A stretch of 64,000 nt of DNA from Thiocystis violacea. GTDB taxonomy: Bacteria > Pseudomonadota > Gammaproteobacteria > Chromatiales > Chromatiaceae. The stretch spans positions 1 through 64,000 of the forward strand of contig NZ_NRRG01000007.1 of the NCBI RefSeq assembly GCF_016583575.1, written 5' to 3'. The position numbers and the translations under genes were made by a program. This document shows, piece by piece, positions 8,969 through 17,790 of this stretch. Positions within the stretch are counted from its first letter, which is position 1. Each line of letters begins with the position of its first letter. The notes beneath the pieces are model-generated. The model saw only the letters and a program-made list of their open reading frames with translations. It ran no database searches and was not told the origin of the DNA.

Positions 8969-9145
8969 TCACGGTCTGGCGGGAAAGGCATCGGGCTCTG
9001 GCGGGACATGGCCGAGTCAGCGCGGGTTTCCCCGGAAATCGCCTGATTCGGAAATACATTTGGATTTCACCCTGTGTCTGTTCATCGACCGGCTGTCGGA
9101 GCCTCTTTCGACGCCGGTCCTTGCCGAGAATGGAGGAGGAAGACC

Positions 9146-9436
9146 ATGAATGTTGTCCCCTTGTTCGGCCTACTGCTCACCGGCGCCGGCTGGATGCTGA
9201 CCCTGATGACCGCGACCGCCATGCTGTCCGGATCCTACGAGGCGCGCACCTGTCAGACCGAGTGCGTACAGACCCTGTTCTTCTCCGGCATGGCGGCTGG
9301 CCTCCTGGGTTTGCTGCTTGGCCTCATCGCCATCCGGATGTCGACCGGCCGCGCGCTCAGCCAGGTCGTCCTATGGCTGGCGGTTCCACTGTGCGCCATC
9401 TTCGCGGCCATCTTTCTTATCGGAACCTTGGCCTGA
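9146..9436 (+). CDS. small three-helix membrane protein
   Basis: The 96-residue product has three hydrophobic segments (about residues 5-25, 46-65, 72-94) and a short Cys-containing loop with CQTEC between the first two. A strong GGAGGAGGA ribosome site sits 6 bases before the ATG at 9146. An in-frame upstream start would add residues with no coding character. No family is recognised. It follows the alpha-E gene by 177 bases and could be its own unit. Confidence 0.65.
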   Translation: MNVVPLFGLLLTGAGWMLTLMTATAMLSGSYEARTCQTECVQTLFFSGMAAGLLGLLLGLIAIRMSTGRALSQVVLWLAVPLCAIFAAIFLIGTLA

Positions 9437-9525
9437 TTCAAGATCACCGGACCACCGGGCATGTGAAGTTAAAGCTTCATCACCGGGAACCTCCCCGGCA
9501 AGACCTGAGGGCGGCGGCGGCTGTG

Positions 9526-9969
9526 CTAGTGCGGTCCCTGGGGTTCTTGCCGTGGTATTAACTTGCGCGCTTCATGGCTGATGATCGGGGGATCTTCTGG
9601 TGTTCTTGAGCCGTCAAGCAGGTCCAATAGCTGTCGGCGGCGGGCCTTGTCCATGGCTCTGAAACCCTCGATCAGACCGCGCTCCTCCTCAAGCAGTGGT
9701 TCGAACTCATCAAGCAGCAACAGCCAAGCGGGAGTCACCGACTCCAGCGCGGACGCCAGTTGCGAAGCGGCCTCCAGGCTCATGCGGCGAATGCCCTGTT
9801 CATAGTTGCTGATTCTGGATTTGGAAAGTTGCCCGTCGGTGCGCATGGAAAGGTCTCGCAACGACCAGCCGCGCCGTTGTCTTTCCGCGCGAAGACGGGT
9901 TCCGATTCGCTCCGAGAGTTTTGCAAATTCAGGTTCCACGATCGGATGGCTCCAATATTGGCGGGACAT
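9526..9969 (-). CDS. XRE-family (Cro/CI-type) transcriptional regulator
   Basis: The 147-residue product carries a helix-turn-helix of the XRE type at about residues 21-80: IGTRLRAERQRRGWSLRDLS, then QLSKSRISNYEQGIRRMSLEAASQLASALE cut short here as the SRISNYEQG recognition helix. The C-terminal part is helical and acidic, with no known effector domain. The target is unknown. It is convergent with the small membrane protein gene. Confidence 0.85.
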   Translation of the reverse strand: MSRQYWSHPIVEPEFAKLSERIGTRLRAERQRRGWSLRDLSMRTDGQLSKSRISNYEQGIRRMSLEAASQLASALESVTPAWLLLLDEFEPLLEEERGLIEGFRAMDKARRRQLLDLLDGSRTPEDPPIISHEARKLIPRQEPQGPH

Positions 9970-10327
9970 TAAAATCCCGATGAATTTACTGTAGCAAATC
10001 TCTCGTAAACTGCTCTTTTCGATTTGTGTCCGCGCGCGGGGCCTGATCCGGGATCTCTCCGGGCGATGGATTGTTGACCGTGACCCGAGCGGCTATGATC
10101 GGAACCGAGAAAGGATCCCTAAACCGCTCGGCGGATTCTTTGGTACCCGGCTTGATCGTGAGACAGGCGTTGGGTTTCGTCGCGGGGAGGTGGCTCGTCC
10201 ATAGGCCATGCGGAATTGCATCACGAACACATTTTCCAGGGTGCGAGGGGGCGGTCGAGGTATATCCGTCATGAATGGCCAGGCTGGCCCGTCCGCGCAT
10301 CCGTACACGATCAAGGCTGGGTGTCAC
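9970..10327. other. intergenic region upstream of hemerythrin
   Basis: This stretch of 358 bases separates the XRE gene from the hemerythrin gene. Apart from a possible promoter near 10071-10099 I see no gene, repeat or RNA. Confidence 0.4.
10071..10099 (+). promoter_or_regulatory. possible sigma-70-like promoter for the hemerythrin gene
   Basis: A TTGTTG hexamer and a TATGAT hexamer are separated by 17 bases, on the strand of and about 230 bases before the hemerythrin ATG. The match is reasonable, but it is only a visual hit. Confidence 0.3.
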
Positions 10328-10741
10328 ATGTTAAGAGATTGGTCCGACGTTTACCTGATCGGCATCGCCGATATCGATCAGCAGCATCGCGGTTTTTTTG
10401 CGGCCTCGCATCGCCTGTACGAGGATATCCTGGATCGCGAGGGGAAGAGCGCCGTCACCGAGGCGATCACTTTCATGCGGGATTATGCGGAGAGTCATTT
10501 CCAGACGGAGGAGGTCTTCATGCGCGAGCACGACTATCCCGCCATCAAGGAACATCTGCGACAGCATGTCGCTTTCTTTCGGAGTCTGGACGAGCTGGAG
10601 AATGATCTGATGATCTTCGGACCCAGTCAGGATCTCGCGGATCGTGCTTTGGATATCACTCAGGACTGGCTGATCGATCACATCGCGGATGAGGATATGC
10701 TGTATTCATTGCATATCAAAGGTCGCTTGGCCTCCTCGTGA
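10328..10741 (+). CDS. bacteriohemerythrin
   Basis: Hemerythrin binds O2 at a di-iron centre in a four-helix bundle. All expected ligands are visible: His in DQQH, HFQTE (His and Glu), EHLRQH (two His) and DHIADED (His and Asp). The domain fills the whole 137-residue protein, so this is a free soluble bacteriohemerythrin, not a chemoreceptor. I chose the ATG at 10328 because homology starts at once after it (LRDWSD). Upstream in-frame starts add nothing recognisable. Such proteins are common in microaerophilic and anaerobic phototrophs and may deliver or buffer oxygen. Confidence 0.9.
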   Translation: MLRDWSDVYLIGIADIDQQHRGFFAASHRLYEDILDREGKSAVTEAITFMRDYAESHFQTEEVFMREHDYPAIKEHLRQHVAFFRSLDELENDLMIFGPSQDLADRALDITQDWLIDHIADEDMLYSLHIKGRLASS

Positions 10742-10849
10742 CTTCTCGGCGCCGGGATCCTAACGAACTGTCTGGGTCTTCCGGCTTCCTTGAGGATGTG
10801 GTGAGCGAAAGCCGCGTCTTCATCCAGCAGGCCATGAAACAGCGGGTCC

Positions 10850-10885
10850 GGGTCGGTCATCCGTGCAATCACCGATGACCGACCC
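10850..10885. terminator. 11-bp perfect inverted repeat between convergent genes
   Basis: GGGTCGGTCAT and its exact complement ATGACCGACCC flank a 14-base loop. It sits between the ends of the hemerythrin gene and the PEP-CTERM gene, where a bidirectional terminator would be expected. No clear T-tract is present. Confidence 0.45.
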
Positions 10886-10900
10886 GACAAAATAGGTCTA

Positions 10901-11494
10901 TCAGGCTGTTTTATCAGCCTTTCCCGAGCTTAACGACTTGCGGCGACCAATGGCCGCCCCGCCGAAGAGCGCTGAACCGAAAAGCCAAGCGGCCGCCGGC
11001 ACCGGTACTACGGACGAGGTTCCGCTGGAGAATGAAGCCTTCACCTCGCCGCTATTCAACTGAGTAGTGAATCGGAACACGGCGGCCGTATTGTCAAAGT
11101 TGCTCGAACTTAATGTGCCAGAAATCGTGACCGAAAGCTCATTGCTGGTTTGTACGTTGGATATGGATTCGGTAACAAACTTGAAATTATGGGAGTTTTT
11201 ATTGAATTCCCATATCGAGGTTCCGGCGATGTCACTGAATGCGAAATCGTACATTTTTAGGGTGTTGTTTATGGTGTTAGCACCAAGCATTGGCTCCAGG
11301 TCGCCCTGTGCGTTATCCACGTCCCAATCTGAAACCCCGGATGTCTTGAAATTAATTCCTGTTGCAGTTGGGAGTGTTCCCTTGGTCTCCATCGTTCCGA
11401 CGATTTCCACCGATCCATTAATCGTGGCGGCACTTGCGATGCTTGTTGTCGCAAGCATCGCGAGTCCACTTAGTAGATAGATAAATTTTTTCAT
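10901..11494 (-). CDS. exported VPLPA/PEP-CTERM-sorted protein
   Basis: The 197-residue product has a signal peptide of about 22 residues (MKKFIYLLSG to IASA). It has a beta-rich middle with many Ser, Thr and Asn, and a C-terminal sorting tail: VPVPAAAWLFGSALFGGAAIGRRKS, i.e. a VPxPA motif, one hydrophobic helix and a basic end. Family knowledge says such tails are processed by an exosortase and that the proteins reach the cell surface or matrix. The exosortase is not in this window. The start at 11494 has GAGGT 8 bases upstream. Codon use is noticeably more AT-rich than the surroundings, which suggests recent acquisition. Confidence 0.8.
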   Translation of the reverse strand: MKKFIYLLSGLAMLATTSIASAATINGSVEIVGTMETKGTLPTATGINFKTSGVSDWDVDNAQGDLEPMLGANTINNTLKMYDFAFSDIAGTSIWEFNKNSHNFKFVTESISNVQTSNELSVTISGTLSSSNFDNTAAVFRFTTQLNSGEVKASFSSGTSSVVPVPAAAWLFGSALFGGAAIGRRKSLSSGKADKTA

Positions 11495-12177
11495 TGGCCG
11501 ACCTCGGTAATTAGGAGTTGACAATTTGATTGCCTGAGTAGTGCATGGTTGTGACGTGTGCTTCGTATAACTCGAAGCAGTTTAGGTTCCGATTCAGGCG
11601 GGTTAAATTAAGCAATAAAAGGGCCAGCTATTTGTTTCCATGCAAATCAAGGATGTAAGCGATTTCTCCTTGTTTCCCCTATCGTTTGTGTAACAAAATT
11701 GAGTCGCTTTCTTGACGCGATTTGTGATGCGAAGGTTGCGTAATAATTTAATATTTAAAGTGAATTTGTCATTTATGTCTTCGGGGTTCGTCTCGAGTCT
11801 GGTACACGCTTCCGGTGCTCTATCAGGATCGATGTTGCTGCATCGATGCCGTGGTGCAAAAGCATTCCTCGAGGACTGCGCCTTGAAGCGGTGCTGGTGG
11901 CGTTTGGAGTGGGGTGCGACCATAACCTGGACTTGGGCGGGAACGAACCCCGGCAATGGCGTCCCTACAAAGCTTGAGCCTCGGAGCGTACTTGAGAAGG
12001 ACAGAATCGAGAGGTGCGAAATTTCAGGAAACTTCAGTCATGAGATCTTCCCTGTCGATTAGGTGAAGGCGGCTGTCGGCCAATCTTGCGCGGCAGGTAA
12101 GATAGCCGAGTATAGATCTTGATCTATCTCACGGTCAGTCATACGCTCACCTGAACATCGTGCCAGAGGATACCGCC
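11495..12177. other. AT-rich intergenic region
   Basis: About 680 bases of lower-GC sequence lie between the PEP-CTERM gene and vapB. Short open frames exist on both strands, but none has homology I recognise or a good ribosome site. A 7-bp inverted repeat (TGCTTCG...CGAAGCA, 11559-11579) lies upstream of the PEP-CTERM gene, and a vapB operator-like palindrome lies at 12112-12127. Confidence 0.5.
12112..12127. promoter_or_regulatory. palindrome upstream of vapBC, candidate operator
   Basis: ATAGATC and GATCTAT form a perfect 7-bp inverted repeat around two T residues, 50 bases before the vapB start. VapB-VapC complexes usually autoregulate through such short palindromes. The assignment is from position and symmetry only. 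Confidence 0.45.
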
Positions 12178-12438
12178 ATGACCCAAGTTGCCAAGCTCTT
12201 CACCAACGGTCGCAGCCAGGCGGTGCGCTTGCCAGCGGCTTATCGGTTCGAGACCAAGGAAGTCTTCATTCGTCAGGATCCGGAAACCGGCGATGTGATC
12301 CTGTCGCGCAAACCCTCGACCTGGGACGATTTTTTCGCCGCGCTCAAGGGTGCCGGGATACCCGCCGATTTCCTGGACGCACAGGAACGCCACCAGGGCA
12401 TGCAAAATCGCGATCCTTTGCAGGGATGGTGCGAATGA
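12178..12438 (+). CDS. vapB: VapB-type antitoxin (AbrB/SpoVT fold)
   Basis: The 86-residue antitoxin starts MTQVAKLFTNGRSQAVRLP, the hallmark of the swapped-hairpin AbrB-like DNA-binding domain (K.F..GRSQAVRLP). The C-terminal half (TWDDFFAAL, GIPADFL) is the flexible toxin-binding tail. It neutralises the VapC ribonuclease and represses the operon. An AGAGGA ribosome site precedes the ATG at 12178. Its stop overlaps the toxin start by ATGA. Confidence 0.92.
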   Translation: MTQVAKLFTNGRSQAVRLPAAYRFETKEVFIRQDPETGDVILSRKPSTWDDFFAALKGAGIPADFLDAQERHQGMQNRDPLQGWCE

Positions 12439-12833
12439 GGCGCTATCTGCTCGACACCAACACCGTCAGTCACCTGCTCAAGGAGCATCCCGCCGTTGCC
12501 GCGCGCCTCGTGGCCGTGCCCATGGCCGCCCTGTGCCTCTCGGCGATCACCGAGGCCGAATTGCTGTTTGGTCTGGCGAAGCGACCGGACGCGCCGCGCC
12601 TCCACCGCGTCGTCCGGGAATTTCTGCGCCGCGTCGATGTGCTGCCCTGGGACAGCGCCATTGCCGAGCGTTATGGAACCGAGCGGGCCGCCCTGGAGCG
12701 TCAAGGAAAGAACCTGGCGCCGCTGGATCTGCTGATTGCCGCGCACGCGCTCGGCGTCGACGCGGTTTTGGTCACCAATGACCGAGCCTTTACTCAAGTC
12801 GCTGGGCTGACGGTTGAAGACTGGACCCAGTGA
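12435..12833 (+). CDS. vapC: VapC PIN-domain ribonuclease toxin
   Basis: The PIN-domain product of 132 residues shows the catalytic acidic set: LLDTNTVSHLL (first Asp), SAITEAELLFG (Glu), PLDLLIAAHAL (Asp) and VTNDRAF (Asp). VapC toxins cleave specific RNAs, often initiator tRNA or rRNA. The ATG at 12435 overlaps the vapB stop (ATGA). An ATG 9 bases earlier is also possible. The pair is complete and looks functional. Confidence 0.93.
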   Translation: MRRYLLDTNTVSHLLKEHPAVAARLVAVPMAALCLSAITEAELLFGLAKRPDAPRLHRVVREFLRRVDVLPWDSAIAERYGTERAALERQGKNLAPLDLLIAAHALGVDAVLVTNDRAFTQVAGLTVEDWTQ

Positions 12834-13030
12834 TTCGCGTGCGCCAGAGCATCTGACCCGCCGTGGCTATCGGCGGACCGCCGGAGCCTCGAATTCCTGT
12901 ACCGCGACCCGAACGAACGTCGACATTCTATAGGCCGGGTTTTGAAGGCTGTTGGCTCGGATTTGGCCCGGATTGACGGGTCTCGAACCTCTCTGTTGAA
13001 GCGAGAACCGATAACTCTTTGACTCAATTG

Positions 13031-13115
13031 TGGTGCCCGGAGCCGGGGTCGAACCGGCACGGCCGAAGCCGAGGGATTTTAAGTCCCTTGCGTCTACCAA
13101 TTTCGCCATCCGGGC
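13031..13115 (-). tRNA. tRNA-Leu (anticodon UAA)
   Basis: The minus strand folds as an 85-nt class II tRNA. It has acceptor stem GCCCGGA/TCCGGGC, a D loop with GGTAGAC, an anticodon loop CTTAAAA in an AGGGA/TCCCT stem (anticodon TAA), a long variable arm CGGCTTCGGCCG, a GTTCGAC T-loop, and an encoded CCA end. Confidence 0.96.
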
Positions 13116-13243
13116 TGTTGGAGAGGAATTTGCGTTTGGCCCGCTAGATTAGCGCAGCCAGGTGGGTTTCGAAAGATCCGATCGCACCCGGCGGGTTGAG
13201 GTCAGAGGGATTGGGCCTTCTTTGACCGCGTTGACCAGGCGCG

Positions 13244-13267
13244 AAAAGCCCCGACCGGAGTCGGGGC
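13244..13267 (-). terminator. rho-independent terminator of htpX
   Basis: An 8-bp perfect stem GCCCCGAC/GTCGGGGC with a 4-base loop is followed, in the minus-strand direction, by TTTT. It lies 42 bases after the htpX stop. Confidence 0.85.
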
Positions 13268-13308
13268 AGGACGGGGCTTCTGAATCTCCGCGCGCTTGGG
13301 TGTGTCGA

Positions 13309-14196
13309 TCAGTAGGGGCCTTGCTCCAGCGCGGCGATGCGTTTTTCCAGCGGTGGGTGGCTGCGGAAGAGGGCCATGAAGCCTTCGCCGATCTTGCCGG
13401 AGATGCCGAAGGCGGCGAATTCGCCGGCCGGCAGATCCTGGGGTTCGTGAACCCGTTGCAGCGCGCGCAGGGCGTTGGCCATCTGGCGTCGGCTGGTGAG
13501 GTTGGCGCCGCCTTCGTCGGCCCGGTATTCGCGGAAGCGCGAGAACCACATCACGATCATGCTGGCGAGGATGGATAGCATGAGTTCGGCGATGATCGAG
13601 GCGATGAAATAGCCGACGCCATAACCCTGTTCGTTTTTCAGAATCACGCGGTCGACGATGTGGCCGATGATCCGGGCGAGGAAGACCACGAAGGTGTTGA
13701 CCACGCCCTGGATGAGGGCGAGCGTTACCATGTCGCCATTGGCGACGTGGCTGATCTCGTGTCCGACGACCGCTTCCACCTCGTCACGGCTCATGTGGCG
13801 CAGCAGGCCGGTGCTTACGGCCACTAGGGCGTCGTTGCGATTCCAGCCGGTCGCGAAGGCGTTTGGATCGGGGGAGTCGAAGAGGCCGACCTCGGGCATA
13901 CGGATACCGGCGCGCTCGGATTGGCGCGCGACGGTTTCCATCAGCCACTGCTCCAGCGGAGTCGAGGGATGCTCAATGACGTGGACCCCCATGCCGCTCT
14001 TGGCCATCGTCTTGGACAGGAAAAGCGAGATGAGCGAGCCGCTGAAACCGATGATGGCGGCCATGATCAGGAGCGCGCCCATGTCGATCCCGCCGCTCTC
14101 CAGGAGGACGCCATCGATTCCGAGCAGTCTGAAGACGACACTGATGACGATCAGTATCGCGACGTTGGTGGCTAGAAACAGCATGATTCGCATCAT
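13309..14196 (-). CDS. htpX: membrane zinc metalloprotease HtpX
   Basis: HtpX is an inner-membrane M48 protease that removes damaged membrane proteins with FtsH. The 295-residue product has two N-terminal membrane helices (residues 5-25 and 39-59), the zinc motif GHEISH near residue 144, two further hydrophobic segments, and REYRADEGGA near residue 222 with the third zinc ligand. Length is close to E. coli HtpX (293). It is monocistronic with its own terminator. Confidence 0.96.
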   Translation of the reverse strand: MMRIMLFLATNVAILIVISVVFRLLGIDGVLLESGGIDMGALLIMAAIIGFSGSLISLFLSKTMAKSGMGVHVIEHPSTPLEQWLMETVARQSERAGIRMPEVGLFDSPDPNAFATGWNRNDALVAVSTGLLRHMSRDEVEAVVGHEISHVANGDMVTLALIQGVVNTFVVFLARIIGHIVDRVILKNEQGYGVGYFIASIIAELMLSILASMIVMWFSRFREYRADEGGANLTSRRQMANALRALQRVHEPQDLPAGEFAAFGISGKIGEGFMALFRSHPPLEKRIAALEQGPY

Positions 14197-14328
14197 TGGG
14201 GTTGGATCTCATTGATTCGTAGTCCAAAAATACCCCTAAGCTTGCTTGGCGCGCAAGCCCGGAAGGTCTCCGATGGTACTGGCGCCTCATATAGGGGCGA
14301 TGCCTGAACAACAAAATTTTAAAACTAC

Positions 14329-14355
14329 TGGACAGGTCCGAGAAAGACCTATAGT
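14329..14355 (+). promoter_or_regulatory. possible promoter of the tRNA-Ala/tRNA-Glu unit
   Basis: TGGACA and TATAGT hexamers, 15 bases apart, lie just upstream of tRNA-Ala. The spacing is short, but position and sequence are suggestive. Confidence 0.4.
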
Positions 14356-14375
14356 ATTTCGCGTCTCGAAGCCAT

Positions 14376-14451
14376 GGGGCCATAGCTCAGCTGGGAGAGC
14401 GCAACACTGGCAGTGTTGAGGTCGGCGGTTCGATCCCGCCTGGCTCCACCA
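14376..14451 (+). tRNA. tRNA-Ala (anticodon GGC)
   Basis: A 76-nt cloverleaf with acceptor GGGGCCA/TGGCTCC, the TAGCTCAGCTGGGAGAGC D arm, the anticodon loop CTGGCAG (GGC), a GTTCGATC T-loop and an encoded CCA. It is probably cotranscribed with the tRNA-Glu that follows after 57 bases. Confidence 0.97.
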
Positions 14452-14508
14452 AATTCAAGATCATTCAAGGTATTAGGCCGCCTTGAAATCGATCTAAAAA
14501 TAGTAACT

Positions 14509-14584
14509 GTCCCCATCGTCTAGTGGCCTAGGACACCGCCCTTTCACGGCGGTAACCGGGGTTCGAACCCCCGTGGGGACGCCA
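14509..14584 (+). tRNA. tRNA-Glu (anticodon UUC)
   Basis: A 76-nt cloverleaf starting GTCCCCATCGTCTAG, typical of bacterial tRNA-Glu. The anticodon loop is CTTTCAC (TTC) in a CCGCC/GGCGG stem, with GTTCGAA in the T arm, the acceptor closing TGGGGAC and an encoded CCA. Confidence 0.97.
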
Positions 14585-14593
14585 ATCAAGCAT

Positions 14594-14630
14594 AACGGGT
14601 TAGCCGCGACAGTGGCTAGCCCGTTTGTCG
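14594..14630 (+). terminator. terminator of the tRNA unit
   Basis: ACGGGTTAGCC pairs with GGCTAGCCCGT (one G-U) around an 8-base loop, followed by TTTGTCGTT. It starts 10 bases after tRNA-Glu. Confidence 0.7.
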
Positions 14631-14719
14631 TTGGGGGTGCGTATCAATGCGCTCGATCCAGGACAAACTCGCCACCATCGTCTCCGATATCGACCGGGCG
14701 GGGCATGCCAATCAAACCC

Positions 14720-17113
14720 CTATGTCTCGTCGCGTTCCATGCGCCGCGACGTCCGAGTCAGTGCTCGGGCCGCCGCGACGCTCGCCTGACCGAGCGCCAG
14801 GCCGCCGTCGTTCGACGGTACGTGCCGCTGACCGAGCGGGTTCAGTCCGGCGGCGCTCAAACCCTTGGTGACTGACTCCATCAAAATCCTGTTCTGAAAG
14901 ACGCCACCCGAGAGCGCGACGGTCGTGACGCCGTGTGTCCTCGCCAGCCGTACGGCCGTATCCACGATCGCGTCCGCGAAGCCGACGTGGAAACGGGCCG
15001 CGATGCGTGCCGGCGCGACACCCTGGGCGAGATCGGTGAACAGCGCCCCCCAGAGTGGGGCCGCATCCAGTTGCCACGCGGATGACTCCTGGTCGAGCCG
15101 GCAAGGATAGCCGGGCGTCGAGGCGTCGATCGCCCCCGTGGCGAGGGCCTCAAGCTCGATCGCGGCCTGCCCCTCATAAGTCACCCGCTCACCCCCGAGT
15201 CCGAGCGCGGCCGCCACGGCGTCGAAGAGTCGCCCGGCCGAGCTGGACCGCGGGGCATTCAATCCGCGTTCGATCAGTGTTTGTATCAGTTCAATCGGCT
15301 TGTCGCTCAGTCTTCGCGTGACCTCCAGGTCTGGGTAACGGGCGCGCATGGCGTCCCAGCCGTCGGCGGCCTCGAGTTGCGCCAGTAGATTGCGCCAGGG
15401 CTCCAGGATCGCCTGGGTTCCGCCCGGCATGGCGACCGGCTTCAGGTGCCCGACGCGGCGGTAGTCTCGGTAGTCGCCGAGCAGGAACTCGCCGCCCCAG
15501 AGCGTGCCGTCGTCGCCGAGACCCAGACCATCGAGGAGGATCCCGAGCACCGGATCGGCGTCGAGTGGCCGGTCGTTGTCGGCCAGCACCGAGGCGAGGT
15601 GGGCGTGATGGTGCTGGACGCCGACCAGCGGCAGCCCCTCACGCTCCGCCCAGGCGCGGCCGATGAGCGTGGAGCGATAGTCCGGATGGAGATCCACGGC
15701 CAGGATCGCGGGTCGATGCTGAAAAAGGTCGCGATAGAGCCGGAGCGTAGCCTCGTATTCGCGGGACGTTCTGGCCTCTTCCAGATCACCGAGATGCTGG
15801 GAGAGGATCGCCTCGCCGTCGCGGACCAGACAGAAGCAGTTTTTCAGTTCGCCGCCGAAGGCGAGGATCGGCGGTGACTCGGCGAATCCGGGTGGCAGCG
15901 GCCTGGGCGCCGGGGCGTAGCCGCGTGCCCGGCGCAGCCGTCGCGGGGCACCGGCCATGACGCGTACAACCGAGTCGTCGACCCGGTTCTGGATGTCGCG
16001 ATCGTGTAGCAGCGAGAAATCGGCGATCGGCTTGAGACGCTGGCTCGCGTCCTGATTGTCGAGACATTGCGGCTCGTCGCTCAGGTTGCCGCTGGTCATG
16101 ATCAGCGGGCGATCCCAGTCGGCCAGCAAAAGATGGTGGAGCGGGCTGTAGGGCAACATGAAGCCGAGCGTGACCTGGCCGGGGGCGATCGCGGAGGCCA
16201 GTCCGGCGGACGTTCCGTCGGCGTTGGCGCATCGATCCAGCAGGACGATCGGGGCCGCCGGGCTTCGCAGTAGCTCGGCCTCCTGGTCCGAGAGGTGACA
16301 ATAGGTCCGGATCACCGCCAGATCCCGCGCCATCAGGGCGAAGGGCTTGGCGAAGCGGCGCTTGCGACCGCGCAATTCGGCGACGGCCGGCTCGTTGGTG
16401 GCATCGCAGGCGAGATGGAAACCGCCGATGCCTTTGATGGCCAGGATCCGGCCCGCGTCCAGCAACCGGCTGGCGGCGGCGATGGCATCCCGATCGCCCC
16501 TGTCGGCGGCTGTCGGCTCGGCGCCATCCGCGTCGATCAGCCAGACCCTGGGTCCGCAGTCCGGGCAGGCGTTGGGCTGGGCGTGGAAGCGACGGTCGCC
16601 GGGATCCTCGTACTCGGCCTGGCAGCGTGGACACATGGGAAAGGCCGCCATGCTGGTCCGCGCGCGGTCGTAGGGGAGGCCGCGCACGATGCTCAGTCGC
16701 GGGCCGCAATGGGTGCAGTTGGTGAAGGGATAGCGGTAGCGTCGGTTGGACGTATCGCGGATCTCGGACGCGCAGGCGGGGCAGGTGGCCGCGTCGGCGG
16801 CGAGGCTCGTATGGATCTCGGTGGCTTCGCTGGCCAGGATCACGAAAGACTGGGTGACGAGCGCGGTCTCCAGGGGCTGGCGCTCGATCGCGTCGATCCG
16901 CGCCAGGGGCGGGCATTCCGCTCGCAGTCGCGCGCAGAAGCGATCGATCGACTCCGTCTCGGTCGAGTCGCCCGGCTGGACGCGGATCAGCACGCCCTCG
17001 CCGTCGTTGCGGACATCACCGACCAGACCGAGGGCGCGGGCGAGGCGCCAGACCGTCGGTCGGAATCCGACCCCTTGCACCAGCCCTCGAACCCGTATCC
17101 GTTCGGCCTTCAT
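14720..17113 (-). CDS. hypF: carbamoyltransferase HypF, [NiFe]-hydrogenase maturation
   Basis: HypF makes the thiocarbamate on HypE that becomes the CN ligands of [NiFe] hydrogenase. Domains are in the normal order over 797 residues. There is an N-terminal acylphosphatase (RGLVQGVGFRPTVWRLA, residues 8-24), two zinc fingers (CPAC...CTHC and CPRC...CPDC, about 113-185), a YrdC-like domain (about 205-390, with AIKGIGGFHLACDA), and a Kae1-like domain (about 430-785, with HHHAHLASV and a late ALSGGVFQN). All catalytic blocks seem present. No other hyp or hydrogenase gene lies within the window, so this is a detached maturation gene. Confidence 0.97.
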   Translation of the reverse strand: MKAERIRVRGLVQGVGFRPTVWRLARALGLVGDVRNDGEGVLIRVQPGDSTETESIDRFCARLRAECPPLARIDAIERQPLETALVTQSFVILASEATEIHTSLAADAATCPACASEIRDTSNRRYRYPFTNCTHCGPRLSIVRGLPYDRARTSMAAFPMCPRCQAEYEDPGDRRFHAQPNACPDCGPRVWLIDADGAEPTAADRGDRDAIAAASRLLDAGRILAIKGIGGFHLACDATNEPAVAELRGRKRRFAKPFALMARDLAVIRTYCHLSDQEAELLRSPAAPIVLLDRCANADGTSAGLASAIAPGQVTLGFMLPYSPLHHLLLADWDRPLIMTSGNLSDEPQCLDNQDASQRLKPIADFSLLHDRDIQNRVDDSVVRVMAGAPRRLRRARGYAPAPRPLPPGFAESPPILAFGGELKNCFCLVRDGEAILSQHLGDLEEARTSREYEATLRLYRDLFQHRPAILAVDLHPDYRSTLIGRAWAEREGLPLVGVQHHHAHLASVLADNDRPLDADPVLGILLDGLGLGDDGTLWGGEFLLGDYRDYRRVGHLKPVAMPGGTQAILEPWRNLLAQLEAADGWDAMRARYPDLEVTRRLSDKPIELIQTLIERGLNAPRSSSAGRLFDAVAAALGLGGERVTYEGQAAIELEALATGAIDASTPGYPCRLDQESSAWQLDAAPLWGALFTDLAQGVAPARIAARFHVGFADAIVDTAVRLARTHGVTTVALSGGVFQNRILMESVTKGLSAAGLNPLGQRHVPSNDGGLALGQASVAAARALTRTSRRMERDET

Positions 17114-17202
17114 CTCGATCGCTCCAGGCGGTTGGCCCTTGAAAATCCGCGTGACTTCTGTCTATCTGTCGACTGCATTCGGTGACGATCGACAGGATTG
17201 AC

Positions 17203-17790
17203 ATGAATTATTGCAGCCGATGTGGCGCCCCCGTCAGCCTTCTCATCCCCTCCGGCGATAACCGCGAGCGCCATGTCTGCGGCCAGTGCGGGACCATTCA
17301 TTACCAGAACCCCAAGGTGGTGGTGGGCTGCATCCCGGAGTGGGAGGACCGGATCCTGCTCTGTCGGCGGGCGATTCAGCCGCGCCTGGGTCTCTGGACC
17401 CTCCCGGCCGGCTTCATGGAGCGCGGCGAGACCACCGAGGATGGGGCCGCGCGCGAGACCCTGGAAGAGGCCAATGCGCGTGTCCGGGTCGGGCGTCTCT
17501 ACAGTCTCTTCAGTCTGCCCCATCTCGACCAGGTCTATATGCTCTTTCGCGCCCGGCTCCTGGATCTGGATTTCCACCCTGGCGAGGAGAGCCTGGAGGT
17601 CCGTCTGTTCACGGAGGCCGAAATCCCCTGGGAGACGCTCGCTTTCCCGACCATTCGGGAAACCCTGCGACTCTATTTTCGCGATCGCGAGGGCATGTAC
17701 TCGGGCGAGATCGTCCGCGAGTGGGGCGACGCGCCGCGCGTGCGGGTGATCATCCATGAGGGAGGGCGCGACGACGAGCATCCCTTGTGA
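17203..17790 (+). CDS. NUDIX hydrolase with N-terminal zinc ribbon
   Basis: The product has a zinc ribbon (CSRC...CGQC, residues 3-33) followed by a NUDIX domain with the box [23 protein letters not shown] near residues 73-95. All acidic metal ligands (REtlEE) are kept, but the last Gly of the consensus is Asn. NudC-type enzymes that hydrolyse NAD(H) share the zinc ribbon, but this protein is short and lacks the SQPWPFP signature, so the substrate is open. The ATG at 17203 has AGG 6 bases upstream. GTG at 17182 is an alternative. It is divergent from hypF. Confidence 0.88.
   Translation: MNYCSRCGAPVSLLIPSGDNRERHVCGQCGTIHYQNPKVVVGCIPEWEDRILLCRRAIQPRLGLWTLPAGFMERGETTEDGAARETLEEANARVRVGRLYSLFSLPHLDQVYMLFRARLLDLDFHPGEESLEVRLFTEAEIPWETLAFPTIRETLRLYFRDREGMYSGEIVREWGDAPRVRVIIHEGGRDDEHPL

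Noticed and set aside
11603-12062. Two overlapping open frames on opposite strands in the AT-rich patch
   Set aside because: Neither has a ribosome site, recognisable domain or consistent codon use, so I treat the patch as non-coding.
12834-13300. tRNA-Leu considered as the attachment site of an integrated island
   Set aside because: I found no integrase gene and no second copy of the tRNA 3' end in the window.
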